From: Staphylococcus delphini
Lineage (GTDB): Bacteria; Bacillota; Bacilli; Staphylococcales; Staphylococcaceae
Assembly (NCBI RefSeq): GCF_900636325.1
Contig: NZ_LR134263.1
Coordinates: 1,860,001-1,924,000, forward strand
Direction: 5' to 3'
Length of the DNA stretch: 64,000 nt
Positions 1-8,508 of this stretch are shown piece after piece (the stretch's first letter is position 1; each line of letters opens with the position of its first letter). The position numbers and the translations under genes were made by a program. Under the pieces are notes generated by a model, which saw only the letters and a program-made list of their open reading frames with translations, made no database searches and was not told the origin of the DNA.

Positions 1-1238
1 TGCAATGTTTTCACTGGTTCATGTGTCCGTGGGTCTTCAATAAAATCAAATTCGAAATCAGGATGCGACTTCAAAAAGGTATAAATCACATTGTCGTTTT
101 CAAGTTGTTCGATTGTACATGTTGAATAAACCAATGTCCCACCCGCTTTAAGATGCTTTGAAACATTGTCGATGATGCGTAATTGTAAGTCTACTAATCC
201 CTCTACATCTTGTGGCGTTATCATATATTTAATTTCTGGTTTATGTCTCAAAACGCCTAGCCCACTACACGGCGCATCGAGTAAAATTTTGTCAAACTGC
301 TGGTCGTACGGTTGTGTCGCATCATGTTGCATTGCATGAATTCCTGTTAAATGTAACTTGCGAATATTATGGTCAATGAGCTGGATTTTATGCGCATGTA
401 CATCCGTTGCGAGCACTGTTCCTTGACCATTTAAAATTTCAGCCATGTGGCACGCTTTTCCTCCAGGGGCACTACAGCTATCTAACACGGTGTCACCCGG
501 TTGTAACCCCATATATTCCGCGACAAACATAGAGCTCTTATCCTGGATACTGATCAAACCTTTTTGAAACAGCTCAGAAGTCATCACACCATGACCTGAC
601 ACGTGTAGACAAACGTCAATATGAGCATCCGATTGAACGTCAAAACCTTCAGCACGTAATTGCGCGATCGCTTCATCTACTGTGATTTGTGTACGGTTCA
701 CACGTACAGTTTGTGTTCCTGGGAGAAGCAAGTTCGACGCAATCGCTTCAGTCGTGTCAGTTCCGAAATGCGTTAACCAATGTTTGATAATCCAAGTCGG
801 TATACTGTATTGAATTGAAAGTCTTTCAGGTTGCTTTTTAATCGCAGTCACATCTGGTAATGGCTGCGATGTCATTTGACGTAAAATCGCATTGACCGTA
901 TTGCCCGTTTGTACGCCACCACGTTTCTTAGCGATATTCACGGCTTCATTAATTAAAGCATGCGTCGGCACTTTATCTAAATAAAGGAATTGATACAGGC
1001 TCATCCATAATAAACGACGCACCCAGCCTTTAATTTTTGTTTTGATGAACGGTTTTAAATAATAATCTAACGTCAGTTTTCGCTTAATCGTGCCATATAC
1101 AAGTTCCGTATATAAACCGCGATCAGCAGGATTTAATGGATACGTCTGTAACATCTCATTCATTTTTAAATTACTGTAAGCTCCGTCTTTCAACACCGCT
1201 TCAATTGTCATTAAACTTAATTCACGAACTGTGACCAT
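1..1238 (-). CDS. rsmB: 16S rRNA m5C methyltransferase RsmB, 3' end outside window
   Basis: This partial reading frame (about 412 codons) has its start at 1238, immediately next to the fmt stop codon, and runs off the left edge of the window. The N-terminal third is the NusB-like RNA-binding domain. The C-terminal part is a Rossmann methyltransferase with an SAM-binding stretch DSCSAPGGK, the motif DAPCSGLG and the catalytic-cysteine motif STCT. RsmB methylates C967 (E. coli numbering) of 16S rRNA using S-adenosylmethionine. The family is about 435 residues long, so only some twenty C-terminal residues are missing. It is the downstream member of a def-fmt-rsmB run, with no gap to fmt, which implies translational coupling. 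Confidence 0.95.
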   Translation of the reverse strand, partial: MVTVRELSLMTIEAVLKDGAYSNLKMNEMLQTYPLNPADRGLYTELVYGTIKRKLTLDYYLKPFIKTKIKGWVRRLLWMSLYQFLYLDKVPTHALINEAVNIAKKRGGVQTGNTVNAILRQMTSQPLPDVTAIKKQPERLSIQYSIPTWIIKHWLTHFGTDTTEAIASNLLLPGTQTVRVNRTQITVDEAIAQLRAEGFDVQSDAHIDVCLHVSGHGVMTSELFQKGLISIQDKSSMFVAEYMGLQPGDTVLDSCSAPGGKACHMAEILNGQGTVLATDVHAHKIQLIDHNIRKLHLTGIHAMQHDATQPYDQQFDKILLDAPCSGLGVLRHKPEIKYMITPQDVEGLVDLQLRIIDNVSKHLKAGGTLVYSTCTIEQLENDNVIYTFLKSHPDFEFDFIEDPRTHEPVKTL

Positions 1239-2171
1239 TTAGATGAGTTCCTTTCCAACTAGAGATGTTTGGAAACCACTTAAAAATTGTGCAACAGGCA
1301 TTCTTTTCTTACCCGCTAATTGAATTTCTGTCAGTGCAATCGCATCGTCTGAACCTGTACCGACAATGATGTGTTTTTTCGTAACATCGATAATTACACC
1401 CGGACGCCCAGATTGACCTTTTATGAGTTGCGCTTCATATAACTTCATATTTTTATCTTCAAATGTCGTATAAGCCACTGGCCACGGAGATAAGCCGCGA
1501 ATATGGTTAAAAATCGTACGCGCACCTTGTGTCCAATCAATACGTTCATCTTCACGTTGAATGTTCGATGCAAAGCTCACTAATGCTTCATCTTGTGGCG
1601 CACGGTCGTTCGTGCCATTTAAAATTGATGGGAGCGTTTCTTTTAATAAGTCCGTACCAAGTGCACTTAACTTATCATGCATAGTCCCCACATTGTCCGT
1701 GTCTTCAATTGGAATCGCACGTTGTGAAATGATATCACCGGCATCTAACTTTTTCACCATGTACATGATTGTCACGCCTGTTTCTGCTTCACCGTCAATA
1801 ATCGCTTGATGGATTGGTGCACCACCGCGATATTTTGGCAATAATGACGCATGTACATTAACCGCGCCAAATTTTGGATGTTCAAGTAATGATTCAGGTA
1901 ATAATTGACCAAACGCCGCTGTCACGATCAAGTCACATTCCATTTGAAGTAATGTCTCAAGTTCTGTTGAGCCAGTTAACTTTTCAGGTTGGTACACAGG
2001 AATATCGTGTGCAACAGCCACCTTTTTCACTGGAGGCGGTGTGAGTACCCGTTTACGTCCCACAGGTCTATCGGGTTGAGTGACAACTGCAATCACCTCT
2101 TCAGTATCGATTAACATTTCTAAAATTGCTGTTGAAAAATCAGGTGTCCCCATAAAAATAATTTTACTCAT
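1239..2171 (-). CDS. fmt: Methionyl-tRNA formyltransferase
   Basis: The 310-residue product formylates Met-tRNA(fMet) with 10-formyl-tetrahydrofolate, making the bacterial initiator tRNA. The formyltransferase catalytic triad is visible as N105 and H107 in [13 protein letters not shown] and D143 in KKLDAGD. The length fits the family (about 311 residues). Its start overlaps the end of the upstream deformylase-like gene by 8 bp, so the two are translationally coupled. The neighbours are rsmB downstream and the def paralogue upstream, the usual staphylococcal order. Confidence 0.97.
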   Translation of the reverse strand: MSKIIFMGTPDFSTAILEMLIDTEEVIAVVTQPDRPVGRKRVLTPPPVKKVAVAHDIPVYQPEKLTGSTELETLLQMECDLIVTAAFGQLLPESLLEHPKFGAVNVHASLLPKYRGGAPIHQAIIDGEAETGVTIMYMVKKLDAGDIISQRAIPIEDTDNVGTMHDKLSALGTDLLKETLPSILNGTNDRAPQDEALVSFASNIQREDERIDWTQGARTIFNHIRGLSPWPVAYTTFEDKNMKLYEAQLIKGQSGRPGVIIDVTKKHIIVGTGSDDAIALTEIQLAGKKRMPVAQFLSGFQTSLVGKELI

Positions 2172-2649
2172 CTTCTAAATAAGCCTCCAATTCTGCATTT
2201 GAAATTTCTCGATCCATTATATCTACAAATAAAACGCCATTTAAATTATCAATAACATGTAAAATCATCCGTGCAATGTCATCATAAGCCGTCATTTCGA
2301 CTTCATTGCCATTTAAATCATAACTTCGAACCGTAATCATACGACTGCGCGTCACTTCACCAAAACGTCCCGGCACACTCAAGCACCCTTCAAGTTCCGT
2401 CGCTGTTTCATCTGATTGGGTAACGACTTCAGGATTGATCAGCTGTAACAGGCCATCTTGTTCCATGTCGACAATTGCGACACGCTCACTCACACCAATT
2501 TGCGGTGCCGCTAACGCTTGACCTTCTGCATCATATAACGTATCTTCCAAATCTTGAATGATGTCTTTCAAATGTGCATCAAACTCAGTTACAGGCGCTG
2601 CTTTTTTTCTCAAAATCGGATGCATATGCGTTTTAATTTTTCTGATCAT
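2164..2649 (-). CDS. def2: Degenerate peptide deformylase paralogue (probably inactive)
   Basis: This 161-residue protein belongs to the peptide deformylase family but has lost key residues. Motif I reads GQALAAPQ (residues 43-50) in place of GxGLAAPQ. Motif II EGCLS is kept, including the metal-ligand cysteine C89. Motif III, normally HExDH, reads HVIDN (131-135), so both the catalytic glutamate and the third metal-ligand histidine are gone. S. aureus is known to carry one functional deformylase and a second, non-functional homologue, and this gene sits in that second gene's position next to fmt. I chose the internal Met at 2649 because the GAGGGG site lies only 2 nt from the upstream ATG. 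A non-catalytic role is unknown. Confidence 0.85.
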   Translation of the reverse strand: MIRKIKTHMHPILRKKAAPVTEFDAHLKDIIQDLEDTLYDAEGQALAAPQIGVSERVAIVDMEQDGLLQLINPEVVTQSDETATELEGCLSVPGRFGEVTRSRMITVRSYDLNGNEVEMTAYDDIARMILHVIDNLNGVLFVDIMDREISNAELEAYLEDE

Positions 2650-2768
2650 ATCATTCATCGCCCCTCACGAAAATTTATCATTATATTATAGCTTATTCTC
2701 ACCTAAATTGCGATAGTCTCTCATCGTCATCATAACAAAAAACGCATCATACATCATTATGCGTACGC

Positions 2769-2832
2769 AAAAAAGGGACAAACCGCTCAATGATCAATTA
2801 AAAATCTATCACATTGAACCATTTGCCCTTTT
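2769..2832 (-). terminator. Imperfect hairpin with T-run upstream of the def paralogue
   Basis: An imperfect inverted repeat pairs AAAAGGG at 2771-2777 with CCCTTTT at 2826-2832, with further pairing through CTCAATG and CATTGA. On the minus strand it ends in a T-run, as in a rho-independent terminator. The rest of the 2650-3067 intergenic stretch holds only the leader of the divergent gene starting at 3068. Confidence 0.4.
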
Positions 2833-3067
2833 GTTGCCTTAAAAATCCCTCGCCTGCAATAAGGTTAGGGAATTCGATTACACACGTTATTTGGGAGATA
2901 TTCAAAACTTCATAACTTGCCATTACGATTATTTTGTTTTACACCTTTTTTTAAGAGCAAAAAAATAGAAATATCAACTAAGTTCCTTTAAAATGCTATC
3001 TGAATATAGTTCTTTTTCTATTTTGAGATTAACTATATTAAAATACTTAATGAAGGAGTTTGATAGT

Positions 3068-4384
3068 ATGACAGTAGAAGTTGCCAATTTAAGCGCATTA
3101 GAAGAAGCCCTTAACAACGGAGAAAAAGACATTAAAATCACTCAATCGTTTTTAGTACCCTATTCAATTCATTTGAGTAAAGGTGTCTCAATTTCCGGCT
3201 CAAATGAAAAAGAAATTCTTATTAGTTTTAGTCGCGGAGATGGTTTCAGCTTAGAAGGAGATAACAAAATCACAAATTTGGCAATTCAAACCAATCAAGA
3301 CCAACGTGCAATTTTTATCAACTCCAATTTTGAAGATTTAGGTGAAATTGAGCTTTCTTCTTTAATAATTACTGGACAAGTTCAAATTTTAACTCGTAGA
3401 CCTCAAAAGAAATTAAATTTAACTATTCATGATCTCGACATTGTCTCAGCGGATACACGAATTGCTGCTGAAAAACCATTAGCTTACGGTGTTTCAGTTT
3501 ATCAAGGCGCGCTAACTATTTATAATTACAATCAAGACCCAGAATCACTAATTACAACTAAAATTGAAGGGGTCAAAATAGGCCGCGAAAAAGCACCAGT
3601 TATTGGTACAGGAATATTTATTGGCGGTTTTGGTTACGATGGCGGTAAAGTCGAAGTTGACTATCTTAAAACAAATGCTGTTTATTCAAATGGCATGATT
3701 CCATTTGGACAACCAACGTTAATAACAGCTGGTGTTTTCATAATTTCGGGTGCGCACGCAAAAAAAATTGACTCTGTCGGCCCTATAACTACTTATGGTG
3801 TTAACGATATGGTTATTGATGTATGGGGTGAAGTAGACGATTGGATTTGTTTTGAAAATATCCAATCATATGGAACTTCAGGTATAGGTTTTGTTAACTT
3901 TGGTACAGTGCATAACTTTATTGCTAAAAAACCTATCGAAACATATGGTTCGGGCGCAAGAGGATTTAATCAATATGATGGCACAATCCATAACGCCGAG
4001 TTTGATTCAATTATCACTTATGGTGATGGCTCAATTGGTATGCAGTTTTCAAAACCTGTGGGCCACATTAAAATTAACAATCATTTAAAAACTTTTGGTA
4101 CAACGGGAGAGTCGCTGGTTAAAGGTCAAATACAAAAACTGGATGCAACTGCTTTATCCATTAAAGGTCAAGGAGAAATCAAAGACTTTTACATCGGTGG
4201 GGATATTCAAACGCATGGTAAAAACATTCTAGCTCTTTCAATTGAAAACGATGGCGGACTATCAAGCTTCGGGATTGGCGGTAATATCGTAACTTCTGAT
4301 GAAACGCAAGAGTCAGTAGATGTTCAAGAGCATGCTATCATTGATGAAAATACAAAAAAAATGATTATCGACTGTATTAAATAA
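3068..4384 (+). CDS. Predicted parallel beta-helix protein of unknown function
   Basis: I do not recognise a named family for this 438-residue protein. It is a run of short strand-turn repeats rich in G, N, D and hydrophobic residues, with recurring patterns such as ITTYG, IQSYG, IETYG, IITYG and LKTFG every 20-30 residues. That pattern is typical of right-handed parallel beta-helices. There is no signal peptide and no transmembrane segment, so it looks cytosolic. The start at 3068 is supported by AAGGAG nine bases upstream; a frame-open extension to 2993 has no such site. It is transcribed against its neighbours inside an accessory insert between the def paralogue and priA. Carbohydrate binding or a phage/host-defence role are both possible, and neither is shown. 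Confidence 0.75.
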   Translation: MTVEVANLSALEEALNNGEKDIKITQSFLVPYSIHLSKGVSISGSNEKEILISFSRGDGFSLEGDNKITNLAIQTNQDQRAIFINSNFEDLGEIELSSLIITGQVQILTRRPQKKLNLTIHDLDIVSADTRIAAEKPLAYGVSVYQGALTIYNYNQDPESLITTKIEGVKIGREKAPVIGTGIFIGGFGYDGGKVEVDYLKTNAVYSNGMIPFGQPTLITAGVFIISGAHAKKIDSVGPITTYGVNDMVIDVWGEVDDWICFENIQSYGTSGIGFVNFGTVHNFIAKKPIETYGSGARGFNQYDGTIHNAEFDSIITYGDGSIGMQFSKPVGHIKINNHLKTFGTTGESLVKGQIQKLDATALSIKGQGEIKDFYIGGDIQTHGKNILALSIENDGGLSSFGIGGNIVTSDETQESVDVQEHAIIDENTKKMIIDCIK

Positions 4385-4548
4385 TTAATAGAGTTTCAAA
4401 ACAAATGACAAGCACGGGATATTTGTTCTGAGTGTTTTTATGAAAACTTAATAACTATATCATTGATTATAATCAGTCATAATCTAGTTTGTGTAAACAT
4501 AGATGTCGAACTGATATTTCATGATTCACGCATACTACAGCACATGAA

Positions 4549-4595
4549 GAGGAGGTAAAGTACAACAGTTCTCCACTTCATGTGCTTTCTTTTAT
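4549..4595 (+). terminator. Strong terminator after the beta-helix gene
   Basis: The inverted repeat AGCACATGAAG / CTTCATGTGCT, extended by GGAG/CTCC, is followed by TTCTTTT. It closes the plus-strand gene at 3068-4384 and could also serve the converging M48 gene. Confidence 0.75.
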
Positions 4596-4620
4596 AATTA
4601 TATCGTTTTCTACAATACAA

Positions 4621-5460
4621 TCAAATAAACTTACCATGAACATCCCAAGTTCCTTTTTCCTTCGCTTCTTTTAATGCTTTCATTCTCCTAAAGCCTACAG
4701 GATGATCAGATAAAAAATTACTCAATTTAAGCCAAATTGTTTCGTCGTGTAAATCTATGCTTTTGAAATATTCTTCAATCTCAATTCTAGAACCCATATA
4801 TTTTCCGGAGAATAGATAAATCATACTTAATGCGCCTTCTGGTGCATAATATAGCGCTACTCTATCAGCCGTGTATTCTTGAGCTCTAGTTAAACTTTTG
4901 TCTAAATACAAAGGCTTTAAAAAAGGGGAGAAAATCAATCGCCAAATATTTGTATGTCCACATTTATGGTGACCTAGTTCGTGAGCCAAAACAAATTTTA
5001 TTAAAGGCATTTCATCAAACTTATAAGCGAGATCTAGCAAATCACTATGTATTACTATGTATCTTTTCTTCAAAGTACATTTAGCTGCAAATGCATTCAT
5101 AACACCATTACCATTAATTAAATACAATCTAGGTAATTTTAATTTTTTTGAATTAAATCCCATTTCAGTTGCTAGTTGAAGGTAGATATCATATATTTCA
5201 CTCAGTTGATTTTCATTGATTTCAACTCCGTTTGAAATACTATTCCAATAAAGGTAACGAATAGTAAATATAGCAAGAAAAGGTATCAACAAGCCCAAAA
5301 AAGCTCCATAAACCCATTCAGGTATATCAATAGAAAAAATTAACAAAACTATAGCCATAATTATATAGAGAAATATAGCTATAAAGCCAATTATTATCAT
5401 AGGCATTTCATACTTATACCTAAATCTAGAAACACTAATTTTTTCTTTCTTTTTACACAT
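4621..5460 (-). CDS. M48-family membrane zinc metallopeptidase
   Basis: This 279-residue protein has two hydrophobic segments in its first ~75 residues, from MPMIIIGF and from WVYGAFLG, followed by a peptidase domain. The zinc site is HELGHH, with the distal glutamate ligand in EYTADR, as in HtpX/Ste24-like M48 peptidases. The start MCKKKEK at 5460 follows AGGAGG with seven bases of spacing and is preferred to a longer frame starting at 5499. Family members cleave membrane or secreted proteins, often in quality control or peptide maturation. The substrate here cannot be told. It is not the core HtpX gene, because it sits in an AT-rich accessory insert between the def paralogue and priA. Confidence 0.85.
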   Translation of the reverse strand: MCKKKEKISVSRFRYKYEMPMIIIGFIAIFLYIIMAIVLLIFSIDIPEWVYGAFLGLLIPFLAIFTIRYLYWNSISNGVEINENQLSEIYDIYLQLATEMGFNSKKLKLPRLYLINGNGVMNAFAAKCTLKKRYIVIHSDLLDLAYKFDEMPLIKFVLAHELGHHKCGHTNIWRLIFSPFLKPLYLDKSLTRAQEYTADRVALYYAPEGALSMIYLFSGKYMGSRIEIEEYFKSIDLHDETIWLKLSNFLSDHPVGFRRMKALKEAKEKGTWDVHGKFI

Positions 5461-5746
5461 GTTTTTTCCTCCTAGTAATAGGATATAAATTTGATTCAAT
5501 GTATTGAGTTAACACGAAAAACAAATCATAATCGTTGATATAATCTATGCCCTTATATCATACAGCCCCTTAACCCGTTGAATCAATTAACTAAATATTA
5601 ATTAATTATTATAATTTTATAAATATAATAGTTACGGCTTGAATTTCCTGTTTTCTACGCTTTAACACATACAAACATATCGAAAGTTATTTCTTTTTCC
5701 CGACGTTTGAAATCCATTAAACGTGATTTAAAAATTCATACAAAAT

Positions 5747-5786
5747 GCCTTCAGTTAAACTTATAGCTATAAGTTTAACTGAAGGC
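5747..5786. repeat. Perfect 40-bp palindrome
   Basis: The sequence GCCTTCAGTTAAACTTATAG is followed directly by its exact reverse complement, giving a 20+20 palindrome with no spacer. It lies in the 5461-6099 intergenic region between the M48 gene and priA. There is no T-run on either side, so it is not a classic terminator. Confidence 0.9.
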
Positions 5787-5872
5787 TTGTAAACCCAGAA
5801 CAGTATCAAAGATATATCAGATGTATTATAAATTTGTTCATAACTTTATCCCACTTCTTCATTTAATGCACT

Positions 5873-5962
5873 TTATTTAATAGTGACCCATAACCCGCCA
5901 ACTTTAACAGTTTTAGTGTCCCACGTGCGTACTGGCATATATACGGTTTCGCCCTCGAATGT
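5873..5962 (-). pseudogene. Remnant of a lysin SH3b cell-wall-binding domain
   Basis: Read on the minus strand, 5956-5873 encodes EGETVYMPVRTWDTKT followed by VKVGGLWVTIK and a stop. This matches the C-terminal end of SH3_5 domains in staphylococcal phage endolysins and lysostaphin, which end in PVRTWN...LWGTIK. An in-frame stop at 5963-5965 cuts it off from any upstream domain, so only the last ~28 codons survive. It points to a past prophage or amidase gene at this junction. Nothing else is recognisable in 5461-6099 apart from the palindrome. Confidence 0.75.
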
Positions 5963-6099
5963 TTATATACTCATAAAATAAACAAACAACTATCAGAACA
6001 AAAGCATTAAACCATCTGCCCTTTTTCTGTCCTTAATTATATATTTAAGATTCCCATTCCCCTTGAAACACTTGATATATCAGCACTTTATGTCTGTTT

Positions 6100-8508
6100 T
6101 TACATCATCATATAAGGGTTGATATCTATTTTAAGTCCCAACTTATTTTTCACAAACATTTCGTGATAATAGTCATCTAAATACGTCAGTGCATGAATGA
6201 GCGACGGTTCACTTTTGTATTTCACTAATACTTGGAAGCGGTACTCATTGTTGATACGCGGGATGACTGACGGTGACGGCCCCAATACGAATGCTTTATC
6301 TGTTAAATGTTGCAACAAAATTTGATGAATATGTGTTGCGGCTTGTAGCACTTCTTTTGTCTTTTCGTGCGTAATTGTAAAGTTAATTAAATAATAGTAT
6401 GGCGGATATTGCCCTAGCTTACGAAACTGCATTTCTTTTTGGTAAAAGTTCAAATAATCATTTTGTTGCACGTCTTTAATCGCGTAATGATCCGGATTAT
6501 ACGTTTGAATAATGACTTCCCCTTTTTTCTCATGACGTCCTGCACGCCCTGCGACTTGCGTCAATATTTGGAAGGTCCGTTCACTCGAGCGAAAATCAGG
6601 TAAATTCAACATTGTATCTGCATTTAGCACGCCAACGAGTGTAATGTTCGGAAAGTCCAATCCTTTCGCAATCATCTGTGTGCCTAACAAAATGTCGCCA
6701 TTGCCTTCACCAAACTGTTTCAATAATTTTTCATGACTGCCTTTTTTAGTCGTCGTATCAACATCCATGCGAATCGTTCGGGCATCAGGGAATTGTTGTT
6801 GCAGCAATTCTTCGACACGTTGCGTCCCTGTCCCCATTTGACGAATGTGTTCACTTTGGCAGTTCGGACATTGAAACGGCGCTTGTTCTTGATAACCACA
6901 ATAGTGACATTTCAGTTGGTCACTCGATTTGTGATACGTCAATGAAATATCGCAATTCGGACATTGTGGGACATGACCACAGTCGCGACATAACATAAAT
7001 GATGCATACCCACGGCGGTTTAAGAAGAGGACGACTTGTTCTTTACGTTCGAGTCGTTGTTCAATCGCTTCAAGGAGACGTGCTGAAAACATGGAACGGT
7101 TACCATTTGCTAGTTCTTCTCGCATATCTAAAATTTCAACATCGGGTAATGGCTGTTGGTTGACACGTGACGGCATAGACAACAACGTATAAACGCCTTT
7201 TTCAGCACGCGCATAACTTTCCAAGCTTGGCGTCGCACTGCCTAACACAAGTGGACATTGATGATATCGACTGCGCCACTCTGCAATATCTTTCGCATGA
7301 TAACGTGGATAATCTTCTTGCTTATACGTCGATTCGTGCTCTTCATCAATAATAATCATGCCGAGATTTTTAAATGGCGCAAATACACTCGAACGCGCAC
7401 CAACACTGACACGTGCACGGCCATCACGAATCTTTTGCCATTCATCATAACGTTCGCCGTTCGACAAAGCAGAGTGTAGAACAGCCACTTCATCACCAAA
7501 GCGTCGTTTAAATCGTAAAACCATTTGCGGTGTTAATGCGATTTCTGGCACGAGCATCATCGCCTCTTTACCTTGTGTGAGGACATCTTCAATAATTTGG
7601 AGATACACTTCTGTTTTGCCGGACCCCGTTACACCATGTAGTAAAAACGTTTCAGCTTGTTGTTGATGGACCGAATGCAATAAAGTGTCATATGCGACTT
7701 GTTGTTCTGGTGTGAGCTCACGCTTTTGTTCTTGCTCAAAAACACGCCCTTCATATGGGTTTCGTTCCACAATCGCATCATATTTTTCGATCACGCCTTG
7801 TTTTTCTAACGTATTGATCGCTGAAGTAGAAAATGCCATGTCTAATAATTCTTGTAACAATACATCACGGTGGCGTTCATCGAGTAAAAATGCGAGCACC
7901 TCATACTGCTTTTGTTTCTTTTGCGCGGTTTCCAAATACGCTTCAGCCATTTCTGTAGACACCACTCTGACCGCACGTCGCTTTTTCTTCGTCGTATGTT
8001 GCGACAATATCGTAACGGCTTCAATATAGCCTTCTTTCAAATACGGCATGAGCTGTTCAATATTTTCATCTTGTTGTGCGTCTTTATAATAGTACAGCCC
8101 TTCTTTATTAAAGTGCATGACCACTTCATCAGGTAAATCCGCATCGTCTTTTAACTTGAACGCTTTCGAATATTTCGCTTTAATCGCACTGGGCAACATC
8201 GCTTCAAGAATAGAAATGCGCTTTAATAAAAAATAACGGCTGTACCATTCACTTAATTGGACGAGTTCTGCCGTCAGTTCTGGCTGAATATCTTTCACTT
8301 CCAAAATCGGTCTCAACTTACTCAAATCATATTCCGCTTCATCATCCGGTAAACATCGCATCACATACCCTTGAATTTTGCGCGGACCGAATGGCACAAT
8401 AACACGAACACCCGGCTGAACGACATTTTCTAAATCAGCTGGTATGGCGTAATCGAACGTTTTATCCACACTTTTCGAGGCAACGTCTACAATAACTTGC
8501 GCGATCAT
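6100..8508 (-). CDS. priA: Primosomal replication restart helicase PriA
   Basis: The 802-residue product is the replication-restart helicase that reloads the replisome at abandoned forks. It shows the N-terminal DNA-binding domain, Walker A motif GVTGSGKTE, the Walker B box DEEH, and the zinc-binding insert with paired CxxC motifs from CRDCGHVPQCPNC to CPNCQ. The helicase motif QMIAKGLDF and the QVAGRAGR box follow. I chose the ATG at 8508, which overlaps the coaBC stop as ATGA and gives the usual staphylococcal length; another ATG lies three codons upstream. Confidence 0.96.
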   Translation of the reverse strand: MIAQVIVDVASKSVDKTFDYAIPADLENVVQPGVRVIVPFGPRKIQGYVMRCLPDDEAEYDLSKLRPILEVKDIQPELTAELVQLSEWYSRYFLLKRISILEAMLPSAIKAKYSKAFKLKDDADLPDEVVMHFNKEGLYYYKDAQQDENIEQLMPYLKEGYIEAVTILSQHTTKKKRRAVRVVSTEMAEAYLETAQKKQKQYEVLAFLLDERHRDVLLQELLDMAFSTSAINTLEKQGVIEKYDAIVERNPYEGRVFEQEQKRELTPEQQVAYDTLLHSVHQQQAETFLLHGVTGSGKTEVYLQIIEDVLTQGKEAMMLVPEIALTPQMVLRFKRRFGDEVAVLHSALSNGERYDEWQKIRDGRARVSVGARSSVFAPFKNLGMIIIDEEHESTYKQEDYPRYHAKDIAEWRSRYHQCPLVLGSATPSLESYARAEKGVYTLLSMPSRVNQQPLPDVEILDMREELANGNRSMFSARLLEAIEQRLERKEQVVLFLNRRGYASFMLCRDCGHVPQCPNCDISLTYHKSSDQLKCHYCGYQEQAPFQCPNCQSEHIRQMGTGTQRVEELLQQQFPDARTIRMDVDTTTKKGSHEKLLKQFGEGNGDILLGTQMIAKGLDFPNITLVGVLNADTMLNLPDFRSSERTFQILTQVAGRAGRHEKKGEVIIQTYNPDHYAIKDVQQNDYLNFYQKEMQFRKLGQYPPYYYLINFTITHEKTKEVLQAATHIHQILLQHLTDKAFVLGPSPSVIPRINNEYRFQVLVKYKSEPSLIHALTYLDDYYHEMFVKNKLGLKIDINPYMMM

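Noticed and set aside
2164..2649. Functional peptide deformylase
   Set aside because: The catalytic Glu and one metal-ligand His of HExDH are replaced (HVIDN).
4621..5460. Core heat-shock protease HtpX
   Set aside because: Its location in an accessory insert and its sequence outside the zinc motifs do not match; it is kept as a generic M48 peptidase.
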